Of a stretch of 64,000 nt of DNA, positions 44,197 through 53,351 are shown in pieces. The notes beneath the pieces are model-generated. The model did not search any database and was not told the origin of the DNA. It was given only the letters and a program-made list of their open reading frames with translations. This DNA comes from Vibrio splendidus 12E03 (GTDB lineage: Bacteria > Pseudomonadota > Gammaproteobacteria > Enterobacterales > Vibrionaceae), in assembly GCF_000272105.2 (NCBI RefSeq), contig NZ_AJZD02000360.1, positions 20,589-84,588 of the forward strand, given 5' to 3'. A program made the position numbers and the translations under genes. Position 1 is the stretch's first letter; each line of letters opens with the position of its first letter.

Positions 44197-46583
44197 AACT
44201 GTCGCTAAAGATTAATTATATTCTGCTTCCTGTTATGGTAGTAATTTTCTCCATCGCCGGAGTGTTTTCGTATACCAGTCAAAAAATGCAACTGAACTCG
44301 TCGCTATCGGAACAATTACAAACTGAACTTACTCATATCTCTCATGAGCTTAATGAAGCGCTTAGAGAGCTCGATTCTGCGACTAGAATGAGTCTAGAGA
44401 ACTACTACATTCAAAAGTATCTTATTGAAATATATGATGATACCGCTCAGTATTACACGGAGAAAGAGCTAACGGGTTATATTAATCAATTAAAGCTCAA
44501 TCACAGTACGATCGAGAGCTTTGCTCTAGTGGATATTAATGGCAAAGAGCTTATCTACTTTAATACGTCGGATCCATTTACAAAATACGCTGCTGATACG
44601 GTTGTGACAGATCACCTTGCTGCGATTCAACAAGCATTAGATTTGAAAGGTGTGGCGCACGTTAACGCCTCTACCTACAAACTGTACGATAGTGTTGAAG
44701 GCCCTGAATTTTTAGTTGTAAAGACATTTACACCTGAGCAGAGTTTTACTGTCCCAACCTTTTCTTATGGACAGACGTTACTTACTGCAGTGGTTCGCTC
44801 TAAGGTTAGGCACTACGATGAATTTCAAGAATCTGTGAAAAGTAAGCTTGGTCCCGATGCTCAACTAATACTTAAACCTAATGCTACTTCGCATTCGCTG
44901 GGGAACGAAGAACAGATAGAAGATATTACCCTGCCAGGTTATGAATTGGGTTTTCAGTTAATACATAACTTATGGTCTATCAAGGTTTGCCTATCTCAAA
45001 TACACCTTAATGAGTTGTATAAACCCTTTCAACTTCTTTACGCTGTTATTGTTTTGTCAGTAACTGCTGTCACTTTCTTACTACTAAAGTGGCTTATCGT
45101 AAAACAAATCATTAAGCCAGTGGAGAGACTGACTAAGAAAGTAGAGTCCGTAAATCATAATGACTTAGTCTACATAGAGCGTTCCAAAAGTAACGACGAA
45201 GTCTCCATCCTTACCAATAAGTACATTAATTTGATTACTGATCTCGATGATCTGGCAAAAAGAGACTCTCTGACGGGCTTACCAAATAGGAAAAAATTCA
45301 ATCTAGATATCACGCGTATAATGAGTAACTGCACCGAAACAGATACAAAGTGCGCCGTTATCTACTTTGATATTGATAACTTTAAACACGTAAATGACAA
45401 GTACGGACATCATGTTGGTGACCACTTATTCGTAGTGTTTGCAGAACGCCTTGTCGAGAGCTTTGTTGATTTTGAGTGGGGAAATCTAACTATCTCTGAG
45501 CTTGAGTTCGCCAGGCTATCTGGGGATGAGTTTGCCATCATAGTTGGTGGATTGGACGACTTAGATATACTTACCGAATTTGCCCATCGAATTCTCTCTC
45601 TCTTTGAGGACGGCTTCGAGGTGGATGGTACTCAATTTGATATTGGGGTCAGTGTCGGTATTTCCGTTTACCCTGATGATGCTAGCTCTGTCACCGAACT
45701 GGTTAACAATGCTGATTCAGCGATGTATGCCTGCAAAAATGTCGCGGGAAGAAACCATTATCAATTCTACTCAAAAGAGATGGATAGAGAAATAAAGCGT
45801 CATACTCAAATTAATGAAGACTTGAAAGAGGCGATTAAATCTAACGGGTTCTATCTAACCTATATGCCAGTTTATGATATCGAAAAAGGTAAGATAAAAG
45901 GTGCAGAAGTTCTAATCCGTACAAGCCACGAGGCTCTTCTTTCCTACGGGCCAGCGGATTTTATACCTGTAGCAGAATCGTCAGGCTTAATTAAACATAT
46001 TGATTATTGGGTTTTTGAAAATGCTCTGCAAAAGCTGTCCGTCTGGATAAAAGAGCTGAATTTTGATGGTACATTAGCGATTAACTTCTCATCTTGGCAG
46101 CTCCATAATTCCGACTTTGTCAATGTACTTTCTGGGTTACTGACGCGCTATGAGATTCCAGCTCACATGATTGAAATGGAAATCACTGAAACCTGCTTTA
46201 TACCCGGAGATGAACAGAATATTGAGAGACTTAAGGCGTTGAAACAACTCGGAGTGAAGGTTTCTCTTGACGATTTTGGTACCGGCTATACAGCCTTTAG
46301 CCAACTGATAAATTATCCTATCGATACGCTTAAGATCGACCGTATGTTTGTCAACGCAATTGACTCTGAATCAACAGACAAACAGCTTATTGAAGTGATC
46401 ATTGAAATGGCCAAAATTTATGATCTCAATATCATTGCAGAAGGCGTAGAAACAGTGAGTCAATTAGATTACGTTCGAAACAAAGGATGCCAGGAAGTAC
46501 AGGGGTTCTTACTATCTAAGCCCTTAAAAGAAGATGATTTTATCGCGGCATGGAAGAGAGGGAGTTTGCCTGAATACAGTTAA
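44193..46583 (+). CDS. mbaA: MbaA-like membrane GGDEF-EAL protein
   Basis: 796 residues. Membrane helix at about 8-26, periplasmic domain to about 280, second helix (LLYAVIVLSVTAVTFLLLKWLIV), HAMP-like linker, GGDEF domain with the variant SGDEF (about residue 442), and EAL domain with EVLIR (about residue 571) plus DDFGTGYTAFSQL and EGVETVSQL. V. cholerae MbaA has the same plan and length and works mainly as a c-di-GMP phosphodiesterase controlled by NspS. Translationally coupled to nspS (ATGA). Confidence 0.88.
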   Translation: MKLSLKINYILLPVMVVIFSIAGVFSYTSQKMQLNSSLSEQLQTELTHISHELNEALRELDSATRMSLENYYIQKYLIEIYDDTAQYYTEKELTGYINQLKLNHSTIESFALVDINGKELIYFNTSDPFTKYAADTVVTDHLAAIQQALDLKGVAHVNASTYKLYDSVEGPEFLVVKTFTPEQSFTVPTFSYGQTLLTAVVRSKVRHYDEFQESVKSKLGPDAQLILKPNATSHSLGNEEQIEDITLPGYELGFQLIHNLWSIKVCLSQIHLNELYKPFQLLYAVIVLSVTAVTFLLLKWLIVKQIIKPVERLTKKVESVNHNDLVYIERSKSNDEVSILTNKYINLITDLDDLAKRDSLTGLPNRKKFNLDITRIMSNCTETDTKCAVIYFDIDNFKHVNDKYGHHVGDHLFVVFAERLVESFVDFEWGNLTISELEFARLSGDEFAIIVGGLDDLDILTEFAHRILSLFEDGFEVDGTQFDIGVSVGISVYPDDASSVTELVNNADSAMYACKNVAGRNHYQFYSKEMDREIKRHTQINEDLKEAIKSNGFYLTYMPVYDIEKGKIKGAEVLIRTSHEALLSYGPADFIPVAESSGLIKHIDYWVFENALQKLSVWIKELNFDGTLAINFSSWQLHNSDFVNVLSGLLTRYEIPAHMIEMEITETCFIPGDEQNIERLKALKQLGVKVSLDDFGTGYTAFSQLINYPIDTLKIDRMFVNAIDSESTDKQLIEVIIEMAKIYDLNIIAEGVETVSQLDYVRNKGCQEVQGFLLSKPLKEDDFIAAWKRGSLPEYS

Positions 46584-47046
46584 ATATGTGACACCATAGA
46601 ATATGGTCTAGTTCTGCGCCTTGGAATGACACATCGCTTTGCCCGCTCGATTGATGACTGTATGTCGTGGCCTGATTAATCTAACCTCCTGATTAGAATT
46701 GTTGTCATGAGCTTTGACATGGGTAACGATAAAAAGCCAGATGCACCTCTATTTGAGGCGAGCCAACTTCAGTAAAGCGGTGTTTTCGATGCTATAACTA
46801 ATCCGTATTCTATTAACTTAGCAAAACCACTGACAAAATAGTTATCCAATACCTTCATAGGCTGAGTTTTTACTCGTGGCACTTTCTAGCTCACAGGTGC
46901 CCTTTTTTCGGGCTCAAAACGGGAAAAACTTGTAACAGAACCGTATTTTTCTTTTGTCTTCCTACCTTATTCCTACCTTTAAGAGGATGCATTGCTGATC
47001 TTCATCGCGAGTTGGACGTATAGGCTGATTAAAAGGAAGGAAAACT
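46584..47046. other. intergenic region before the pterin operon
   Basis: GGCAC / GTGCC with a T6 run at 46878-46908 is a weak terminator candidate after mbaA. The rest carries no visible gene and holds the promoter of the pterin operon. Confidence 0.4.
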
Positions 47047-47544
47047 ATGGCCACTGTCTATGTCAGCATCGGAAGCAACATTAACCGCGAACATCACGTC
47101 ACAGAGTCTCTCAAAGCATTGCATGACCGCTTTGCACCGCTGCACATTTCCAAATTCTACGATTGCGAGCCTGTCGGTTTCAAAGGGGATAACTTCCTCA
47201 ACCTCGTCGTTGGGTTCGAATGTAACCTGCCTGTCGCAGAGCTGGTTAAGGTTCTGCATCAAATCGAATTAGAGAACGACCGCAAGCGTCAGACCAAAGC
47301 CTATGCTTCACGCACGATGGATATCGACATCCTTCTTTATGGTAATCAAGTGGGCGTTATCGATGGCGTAGAGCTGCCTAGAGGCGAAATCACCGAGTAC
47401 GCTTTTGTGCTCAGGCCATTAGTCGATATTGCTGCGCAAGAACGCCACCCCACTCTAGACATCTCATATCAGCAACTCTGGGAAAACTTCGATCAGTTGA
47501 GCCAGAAAACCGAACCCATCCCTTTCGAGCTTAATTTTACTTAG
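47047..47544 (+). CDS. HPPK-like 6-hydroxymethyl-dihydropterin pyrophosphokinase paralogue
   Basis: 165 residues of the FolK family (VYVSIGSNINREHHVTESLKALHDRF...KFYDCEPVGFKGDNFLNLVVGFE...RKRQTKAYASRTMDIDILLYG). The Arg and the DxD in TMDIDILL are the ATP/Mg-binding signature. It opens a folX-folE-folM gene set, so it probably belongs to reduced-pterin rather than housekeeping folate synthesis. Strong ribosome site (AAGGAAGG). Confidence 0.82.
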   Translation: MATVYVSIGSNINREHHVTESLKALHDRFAPLHISKFYDCEPVGFKGDNFLNLVVGFECNLPVAELVKVLHQIELENDRKRQTKAYASRTMDIDILLYGNQVGVIDGVELPRGEITEYAFVLRPLVDIAAQERHPTLDISYQQLWENFDQLSQKTEPIPFELNFT

Positions 47545-47656
47545 CCTTCACATGACTGCAGAAAGAACAACTGAACTCTTAATCGCCTGAACTTTACTGA
47601 TCTTTTCTTAAAACAAGCACGTAACTGACTTCACTTTCTAAGGAATGGACACTGTT

Positions 47657-48034
47657 ATGAACCACAACGCCATTATCACCATTACAAACCTGAGACTAAG
47701 AACCTTCATCGGCTTCAACGAAGAGGAAAAGTCTAAGCAGCAAGACATCGTCATCAATGCCGAAATCCACTATCCCGCCAACAACCTTTGTCTATCTGAT
47801 GATGTAGACAACGCGCTCAACTACAAAAACATCTGCAAGAAGATCATTCAACACGTCGAATCCGGAAGGTTTCTGCTTTTGGAAAAGTTGACCAGCGATG
47901 TACTCGGTATCTGTATCGATCATCCATGGGTGAAATACGCTCAAGTGAGAATCGACAAGCCTCACGCGCTACGTTTTGCCGACTCTGTTTCGCTCACTCT
48001 GAGCTATGAAGCAGACACCGACAAGAATTCATAA
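47657..48034 (+). CDS. folX: dihydroneopterin triphosphate 2'-epimerase
   Basis: 125 residues very close to E. coli FolX from memory (IITITNLRLRTFIGFNEEEKSKQQDIVINAEIHYPA, ALNYKNICKKIIQHVESGRFLLLEKLTSDVL, IDKPHALRFADSVSLTLS). It epimerises 7,8-dihydroneopterin triphosphate to the monapterin form. The start at 47657 aligns with FolX; the ATG at 47645 has its ribosome site overlapping. Followed after 10 bases by folE. Confidence 0.9.
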   Translation: MNHNAIITITNLRLRTFIGFNEEEKSKQQDIVINAEIHYPANNLCLSDDVDNALNYKNICKKIIQHVESGRFLLLEKLTSDVLGICIDHPWVKYAQVRIDKPHALRFADSVSLTLSYEADTDKNS

Positions 48035-48044
48035 GGAGAGAGTC

Positions 48045-48683
48045 ATGCTGAATACAGAAGCCGAAAAAGTAAGAGAAGCTTTGCTCGCAAAAGGACTTGA
48101 AACCCCAATGACAGCGAGCGAAATGACCCCCGACCAAAAGTACAACCGCATCAAAGGACTCTTAACGGAAGTGGTCAGTACGCTTGGATTGGATTTAACG
48201 GATGATAGCCTTGCCGAAACACCCCATCGCATTGCGAAGATGTACGTACACGAGATCTTTTCAGGGCTCGATTACAACAACTTTCCCAAAATCAGCGTTA
48301 TAGACAACAAAATGTCCGTTGATGAGATGGTTAAGGTGTCGGATATCGACTTAACATCGACGTGTGAACATCACTTCATCACCATCGATGGTTTAGCGGA
48401 AGTGGCCTACATCCCTGAAAACAAGATTCTTGGACTGTCTAAAATCAATCGTATCGTTCGATTTTTTGCTCAGCGTCCTCAGGTACAAGAACGCCTTACT
48501 CAGCAAATCTTGGTCGCGATACAGACTCTCGTTGAAACAGAAAACGTGGCTGTGACGATTAAAGCAACCCACTATTGCGTTAAATCCAGAGGTGTTATGG
48601 ATGCAAACTCTGAAACCTCTACAACCGCGCTTGGTGGGATCTTCAAAACTAACCCTCAAACCAGAGCTGAGTTTTTACGATGA
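48045..48683 (+). CDS. folE: GTP cyclohydrolase I
   Basis: 212 residues. Zinc and active-site motifs: STCEHHFITIDG near residue 105 and ATHYCVKSRGVMDANSETSTTALGG near residue 180; also ETPHRIAKMYVHEIFSGL. It makes 7,8-dihydroneopterin triphosphate from GTP, the first step for both folate and monapterin. Ribosome site AAGGAGAG precedes the ATG at 48045. The stop overlaps the folM start. Confidence 0.93.
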   Translation: MLNTEAEKVREALLAKGLETPMTASEMTPDQKYNRIKGLLTEVVSTLGLDLTDDSLAETPHRIAKMYVHEIFSGLDYNNFPKISVIDNKMSVDEMVKVSDIDLTSTCEHHFITIDGLAEVAYIPENKILGLSKINRIVRFFAQRPQVQERLTQQILVAIQTLVETENVAVTIKATHYCVKSRGVMDANSETSTTALGGIFKTNPQTRAEFLR

Positions 48684-49396
48684 GTGAAACGATACTAATA
48701 ACTGGCGTGGGAAAGCGACTCGGCTTCGCACTGGCGGAGCAACTTTTAGCGGATGGATACAAAGTGGTTGGCACTTACCGAAGCGACTACCCTCAACTGC
48801 AATTACTGCGCGACAGTGGAGCCGACTTGCAGCAGGTAGATTTTTATCAACAAAGCAGCTTAGAGGGCTTTCTTCATTACGTGGGTCAAGAATATAAGAC
48901 ACTTCGAGCCATCATACATAACGCTTCTGACTGGAAGCCGGAGAACAAGAAAAACCCCAGTGAAAATGCATCCCAAATCATGCATCAGATGATGACGATT
49001 CACGCTACCGTGCCTTATTTGTTCAATTTAACACTCAAAGACCAACTGATGTCTGGCGATAAAACGTCAGACATCATCCACATCAGTGATTACGTTGCGG
49101 AAAAAGGCAGTAAAAAGCACATCGCTTACGCGGCCAGCAAAGCTGCGCTCAACAACCTAACGTTGTCATTTTCAGCAATGCTGGCTCCCAAGGTCAAAGT
49201 AAATACCCTCTCCCCAGCCATGATTAAGTTCAATGAACATGACGATGAGGCATACAAAACTAAAGCGCTGCAGAAAGCTCTGATCCCTACAGAAGCGGGC
49301 TTTGAGGAAATAATAGACGGCATCAAGTATGTTTTGGCCAGTCACTACATGACAGGAAGAACCTTACACCTTGATGGCGGTAGGCATTTAAAGTGA
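48680..49396 (+). CDS. folM: dihydromonapterin reductase
   Basis: 238-residue short-chain dehydrogenase: variant nucleotide motif TGVGKRLGFALAEQL, IHNASDW, catalytic YAASKAAL near residue 152, and the FNEHDDEAYKTKALQKAL and LDGGRHLK features that match E. coli FolM. It reduces dihydromonapterin to tetrahydromonapterin, the cofactor of bacterial phenylalanine hydroxylase. Overlaps folE by 4 bases. Confidence 0.9.
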   Translation: MSETILITGVGKRLGFALAEQLLADGYKVVGTYRSDYPQLQLLRDSGADLQQVDFYQQSSLEGFLHYVGQEYKTLRAIIHNASDWKPENKKNPSENASQIMHQMMTIHATVPYLFNLTLKDQLMSGDKTSDIIHISDYVAEKGSKKHIAYAASKAALNNLTLSFSAMLAPKVKVNTLSPAMIKFNEHDDEAYKTKALQKALIPTEAGFEEIIDGIKYVLASHYMTGRTLHLDGGRHLK

Positions 49397-49532
49397 AGCT
49401 CTTGAATTGTCGGCTTACGGTAGCATCGCAAACGTATAAACCTGATTGACTGAGCACAATCCAACATAAGGCTAAATACTATGCCGTGTCAGGAGGAACT
49501 GAACCAGGCAAATTTCCAACATGAAAAGGGCC

Positions 49533-49570
49533 GAGTTAGAGTTAGAGTTAGAGTTAGAGTTAGAGTTAGA
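49533..49570. repeat. hexamer tandem repeat GAGTTA x6
   Basis: Six exact copies of a 6-base unit plus two bases, between folM and copy C of the terminator repeat. Not within a gene. Confidence 0.9.
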
Positions 49571-49586
49571 ACACTCCACTAAAAGC

Positions 49587-49620
49587 AAAAAGGCCTCGCA
49601 ATCGAGACCTTAGTTTTATT
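49587..49620. repeat. dispersed terminator repeat, copy C
   Basis: AAAAAGGCCTCGCAATCGAGACCTTAGTTTTATT, right arm one base degenerate. It lies between folM and the convergent end of the viperin cassette. Copy D lies 4.0 kb away in the same orientation at the other side of that cassette. Confidence 0.8.
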
Positions 49621-49689
49621 TAAAAACTACCGCATTATCTCGTTGATTTAGCTGTTTTGTCATGGCAACTCATTGATATTGATACCTTG

Positions 49690-50046
49690 TCAGTAATTTC
49701 GTGTTTTGGTTAGATGCCAACCGTTACCATGCCTGCACTTATAAACATCTAACGCAATGCCTTGCTCTTCGTAAATTATACTTGCTCTGATTTTCGCTTC
49801 CTTGCTTGTTAAGTACGAATTTTTATACTCATTGGTAGCAGATGTACACTTGCTACACTTTTGACTGGGAGTCATTCTGCATTTTGGCGATAAATGCCAG
49901 TAATTGCACCTTTGACATTTATACGGTGCTAACTCATTGTCATAAACATTCTTGGAGTATTCAGCTGCGCTTTGTGCTTCAAACTCCGTGTAATAAAATC
50001 TTAAAGGTTTGCCGGATACTTTCCCTAAGCACGTTTCACTTTTCAT
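49690..50046 (-). CDS. small protein with two zinc-knuckle-like repeats, viperin cassette
   Basis: 118 residues made of two related halves: YKCQRCNYWHLSP (Cys44, Cys47, His51) and YKCRHGNGWHLTK (Cys103, His111), each preceded by a helix (EFEAQSAAEYSKNVYDNEL and SKEAKIRASIIYEEQGIAL). Two further CxxC-type cysteines (64, 67) lie between. The second half has lost one Cys. The start overlaps the viperin stop by 4 bases (ATGA), so translation is coupled. Family not recognised; a nucleic-acid or zinc-binding accessory is possible. Confidence 0.7.
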   Translation of the reverse strand: MKSETCLGKVSGKPLRFYYTEFEAQSAAEYSKNVYDNELAPYKCQRCNYWHLSPKCRMTPSQKCSKCTSATNEYKNSYLTSKEAKIRASIIYEEQGIALDVYKCRHGNGWHLTKTRNY

Positions 50047-51008
50047 GCCAGCACCTCACCACGAATGTTGGATGGGTTTCCAGCATAGTAACGAGACTTA
50101 AAACGATTACAATTGAAGTTTATTTGGTTCAATGCAGTCTCTACGCCCACATCAGTAATGCGTTCACTGTAACTATAACGACCAGACATACCTTTAGAGT
50201 TTTGATAAAAACGTCCGTTTGGGTCAACCATCAAGTATGATTCAGTCATTGTATTGTTTGATTCAGCTGAGATTGGTAAGCCTTTGCCTGAATGTCGTTC
50301 AACAAAACTACTAAATTGTTCATCTGAAACTAGCAAGTCACTCCTACCAGTCGGCATGACTTGAAGAACTTTCCATTTATCTAACGATATGCTGGAGATT
50401 AGCTGAGAAAAGTCTTCTTCCCAATTTAGAGCATTTACAACGGTGTTTATTTTGGTCTTTAAACCTTTTTGGGTGCGCGATAGATGTTGGATTGCGAGCT
50501 TAAGTTCATCTATGTTTAACGAATTGCCTTTTCTATCAATACGACCTAACTCTCTTCTTACTGGATGTTGTTGACTATCGAAGCTGATACCAACCATATC
50601 TAAAGTATTAAGAGGTAACTCAAAACGGCTTCTTAGCAGGAGGTAGCTGCCGTTAGTGATGATTGAAGTTTTGAATCCTTTTTGTTTTGCCATTACTAAG
50701 GCCGTAGAGAACGAACTACCTAGCATCATTGGCTCACCGCCAGCGAAATTTAAACGTACATCTTGGTAACCAAGAATTCTTTTGATCTCTGGGTCATCAT
50801 GAATGAAATAGTTAGCTAACTTGTCGAGCAGTTTTTCAATTGCATCCAATGATTGATGCAGTTCATTGGGTCTTCCCCACTTAGCAAAGCAATAGGTACA
50901 GTTATAGTTGCACGCCTCTGTTATGTGCCAGTTGATTACGAGTTCATTTAACTGACTAGAGGTCGTTTCGTTCGTTGTGTTAATAACAAGGTGGTTTTCT
51001 GTAGACAT
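50043..51008 (-). CDS. prokaryotic viperin (radical SAM antiviral enzyme)
   Basis: 321 residues. The radical SAM cluster is CNYNCTYC (Cys33, 37, 40), then LNFAGGEP (residues 86-93), ISFDS, the viperin-specific KINTVVNALNWEED (186-199) and DKWKVLQVMPTGR. These match animal viperin (CNYKCGFC, FSGGEP, INSVINRFNVEED, WKVFQ). Prokaryotic viperins convert CTP, UTP or GTP to 3'-deoxy-3',4'-didehydro nucleotides that stop phage RNA synthesis. The start has AAGGAG at good spacing. No nucleotide kinase gene is adjacent, so the nucleotide is not predicted. Confidence 0.9.
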   Translation of the reverse strand: MSTENHLVINTTNETTSSQLNELVINWHITEACNYNCTYCFAKWGRPNELHQSLDAIEKLLDKLANYFIHDDPEIKRILGYQDVRLNFAGGEPMMLGSSFSTALVMAKQKGFKTSIITNGSYLLLRSRFELPLNTLDMVGISFDSQQHPVRRELGRIDRKGNSLNIDELKLAIQHLSRTQKGLKTKINTVVNALNWEEDFSQLISSISLDKWKVLQVMPTGRSDLLVSDEQFSSFVERHSGKGLPISAESNNTMTESYLMVDPNGRFYQNSKGMSGRYSYSERITDVGVETALNQINFNCNRFKSRYYAGNPSNIRGEVLA

Positions 51009-51025
51009 ACGTATACTCCTTGACA

Positions 51026-51095
51026 GGCCTACTCTTGTAGGCCGTAAAGTTTTTACATGGCGGACGGTAAGCGTCAGAGTAGGAGCATCGGGCTC
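51026..51095 (-). other. two hairpins between the 723-residue gene and viperin
   Basis: GGCCTAC / GTAGGCC (4-base loop, 51027-51044) lies directly before the viperin ribosome site on the minus strand; GGAGC / GCTCC (51081-51095) lies just upstream. They may stabilise or process the transcript, or govern viperin translation. Inference from pairing only. Confidence 0.45.
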
Positions 51096-51132
51096 CAGTA
51101 CACCAAGATTGGATGAATGAATTAAATGTAGT

Positions 51133-53304
51133 TTATGGGTTGCGCATTAAGTTGCGTCTCGCTTTGAGGGCGCCCTCATGGTTTATTACCATACCAAGTT
51201 TTTGTCGTTGGCAGATAAGTAGCCACCATTCAGCTGCAATAATGCCTCGCTTCAAATCAGGAATAGTAGAATTCTTTTTTGTTCTTCTGCGGACTGCTTT
51301 GTAACATTCACTTGCGATTGCACGTACATCAGGATCAGGATCTGATTGTTTGATGAAATACACTGCCTTATGAACTTGACCGTTAAGGTCAACCCCTAAT
51401 TCAGTTAATGCTTTTAAGTACCCTTGTCGCCAAACTGAAGACTGCTCAACTATTTGTTCAACTGTGTATTGTTTATCTCTCGCTTTTTCACCTTTACGAA
51501 GGCGTAAACGACTTAGGCAGAACTCTGCTAACTCATTAGTGCATGTGACATAAGGTTCCATCAAAGCTTTCAAACGGCTTTCAGCTGGTTCGGTCAACTT
51601 AATATCTAGGTGTTTCTCAAACAATCGAGTAGCAAGATCACTTACTGGAATATACCATTGAGTTAAATTACTTTGGTTCAATGAGTTTCCCAAAGAAATC
51701 GATTCATCAGATAGCGGTAGAGTATAGGAGCGCATTAGTAACAACCTATGACGAAAGGATTTGTTAGGATGTAAACGATCAAGCTCTACTAGTAGTTGTT
51801 TGAGCTGGTTATCATGCCTTTTCTGCTCTTCAGGCTGACATGCTCTGGTTACTTCTTTTCTTAAAATACCTATACTTTTATCGATATATGGAAGCAAGTT
51901 ATGCTCGCGTAAACAACGAGTGGCGGTGATTGTCCATTCCGGGATTAACGTTTTAAGAAAGTCGTCTGTTTCTGGAAGCTGGCTAAACAGCCCGCGCCAC
52001 CATTCAGAACAGGCACTGATAAACTCGGATGATTCTCCCCTTCTTGCAGGAGAAGTAGCAGATAAAACATGAAGTTGTTCACTAGCTTCTAACGTAGTCA
52101 GGTTTGCTAAGAAAAGAGCTTTCCAAACACCAAAGAAAGATTCACACACCCATTTCTCAGAGCTATTAGACAATTCTGGCAACCGTTGTTTATTGTTCAA
52201 AATACGGTCAAAATCTTGCTGGATTGACCATTGGATCCATGCTTCTAATTGTTCACGAGTTAACTGAGAACATAAATCCTCGAGCTCTTTTTTCAGACGA
52301 ATATCAAACTTATCGTGTTCGTATGTTTTCCAGTCAATATCGCTCTGAATATGATGGTAGATATCACTAAAATATCGGTCTATGTGGTTAGCCCACTCTT
52401 TCGCTTCTAGACCTTCAACATTGTCTGCGTTAAAATTAAGAATTAGAACCTTCTTAAGATCTCGCTTTATGGTGCTGAACCAGTTAGTTAGAGAGCTTTT
52501 GACCTCTTCGTCATCAAAGTCTTTCTGCCAAACTAGTGACTCAAGCTGTTCCCATGGGGTGCCCCAAAAAAAACTAGATAAGTCAAAAGAAATTCGTCCC
52601 ATTTCAGCATCATATTTGATCCATACTCGTAAGAATTCTAGGCCTAGTTGGATTGATTGAGCGTGTTCGCAAGGGAAGCTAGAATCATCGTTTGATGAAG
52701 CTAGTGATAGTAATCCATTAACTAAGGTCGAGTCGTCTGTACGATATTTTAAACAGTCAAACGGCGGTGCGATAAAGTGGAAGCAATCCCAAAGAAAGCG
52801 CATTCTCTCGTTTTCATTTAGAGAGCTAAATGTTTCATCACTAAAGAACTCTTTGGTGAAAAAAAGATCATCACCATAGTGATTTCGAACAAACCAAGCA
52901 TATGAGTGAAGATGTTTTTCTATCCCCGCCTTATAGAAACCGTAAGGAGAGGTTGGAAAATATGCGCTTGCCACATCAGTCAAAAACTTGAAAAGTAATG
53001 ACTCTCTATAAGATTCGTCAACACGAAATGGCTGTAACTGAAAACGTATGTTTACGTTTTGGCAAAACGCTAGCGCTACGCATTTTTCTGGTTCAGAGTT
53101 CTGCTCGTTAGCAGTAGTCAACGCTTCTTCAAGACGTGAAGAGTTGTAAAAAATATCAATCCAGTTTTCTGAAAAGTGTTTAATCAATAACGTTCGAAAA
53201 TTGCCTTGAACTTCAAATTCGTCAAGTGCTTGCACGAAACGTTCGACGGGATCTTTTTTTTCATCGAGGGAGCGATTGCCAAATGGCGCATCTATCCTGC
53301 ACAT
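51133..53304 (-). CDS. unrecognised 723-residue helical protein upstream of viperin
   Basis: Large cytoplasmic protein with no signal peptide or membrane segment and mainly helical pattern throughout. Near the C-terminus IKQSDPDPDVRAIASECYKAVRRR looks like a HEAT-type repeat. No nuclease, ATPase or protease motif was seen. It has the start at 53304 (GGAG 7 bases upstream; the TTG at 53316 falls in that site) and precedes viperin by 124 bases on the same strand, so it is probably the first gene of the viperin transcript. Possible role: infection sensing, scaffold or effector; unproven. Confidence 0.7.
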   Translation of the reverse strand: MCRIDAPFGNRSLDEKKDPVERFVQALDEFEVQGNFRTLLIKHFSENWIDIFYNSSRLEEALTTANEQNSEPEKCVALAFCQNVNIRFQLQPFRVDESYRESLLFKFLTDVASAYFPTSPYGFYKAGIEKHLHSYAWFVRNHYGDDLFFTKEFFSDETFSSLNENERMRFLWDCFHFIAPPFDCLKYRTDDSTLVNGLLSLASSNDDSSFPCEHAQSIQLGLEFLRVWIKYDAEMGRISFDLSSFFWGTPWEQLESLVWQKDFDDEEVKSSLTNWFSTIKRDLKKVLILNFNADNVEGLEAKEWANHIDRYFSDIYHHIQSDIDWKTYEHDKFDIRLKKELEDLCSQLTREQLEAWIQWSIQQDFDRILNNKQRLPELSNSSEKWVCESFFGVWKALFLANLTTLEASEQLHVLSATSPARRGESSEFISACSEWWRGLFSQLPETDDFLKTLIPEWTITATRCLREHNLLPYIDKSIGILRKEVTRACQPEEQKRHDNQLKQLLVELDRLHPNKSFRHRLLLMRSYTLPLSDESISLGNSLNQSNLTQWYIPVSDLATRLFEKHLDIKLTEPAESRLKALMEPYVTCTNELAEFCLSRLRLRKGEKARDKQYTVEQIVEQSSVWRQGYLKALTELGVDLNGQVHKAVYFIKQSDPDPDVRAIASECYKAVRRRTKKNSTIPDLKRGIIAAEWWLLICQRQKLGMVINHEGALKARRNLMRNP

Positions 53305-53351
53305 AGTTTTCTCCAATAAGAATGGGAGTTAGGTTTCACATATAGAATTAA

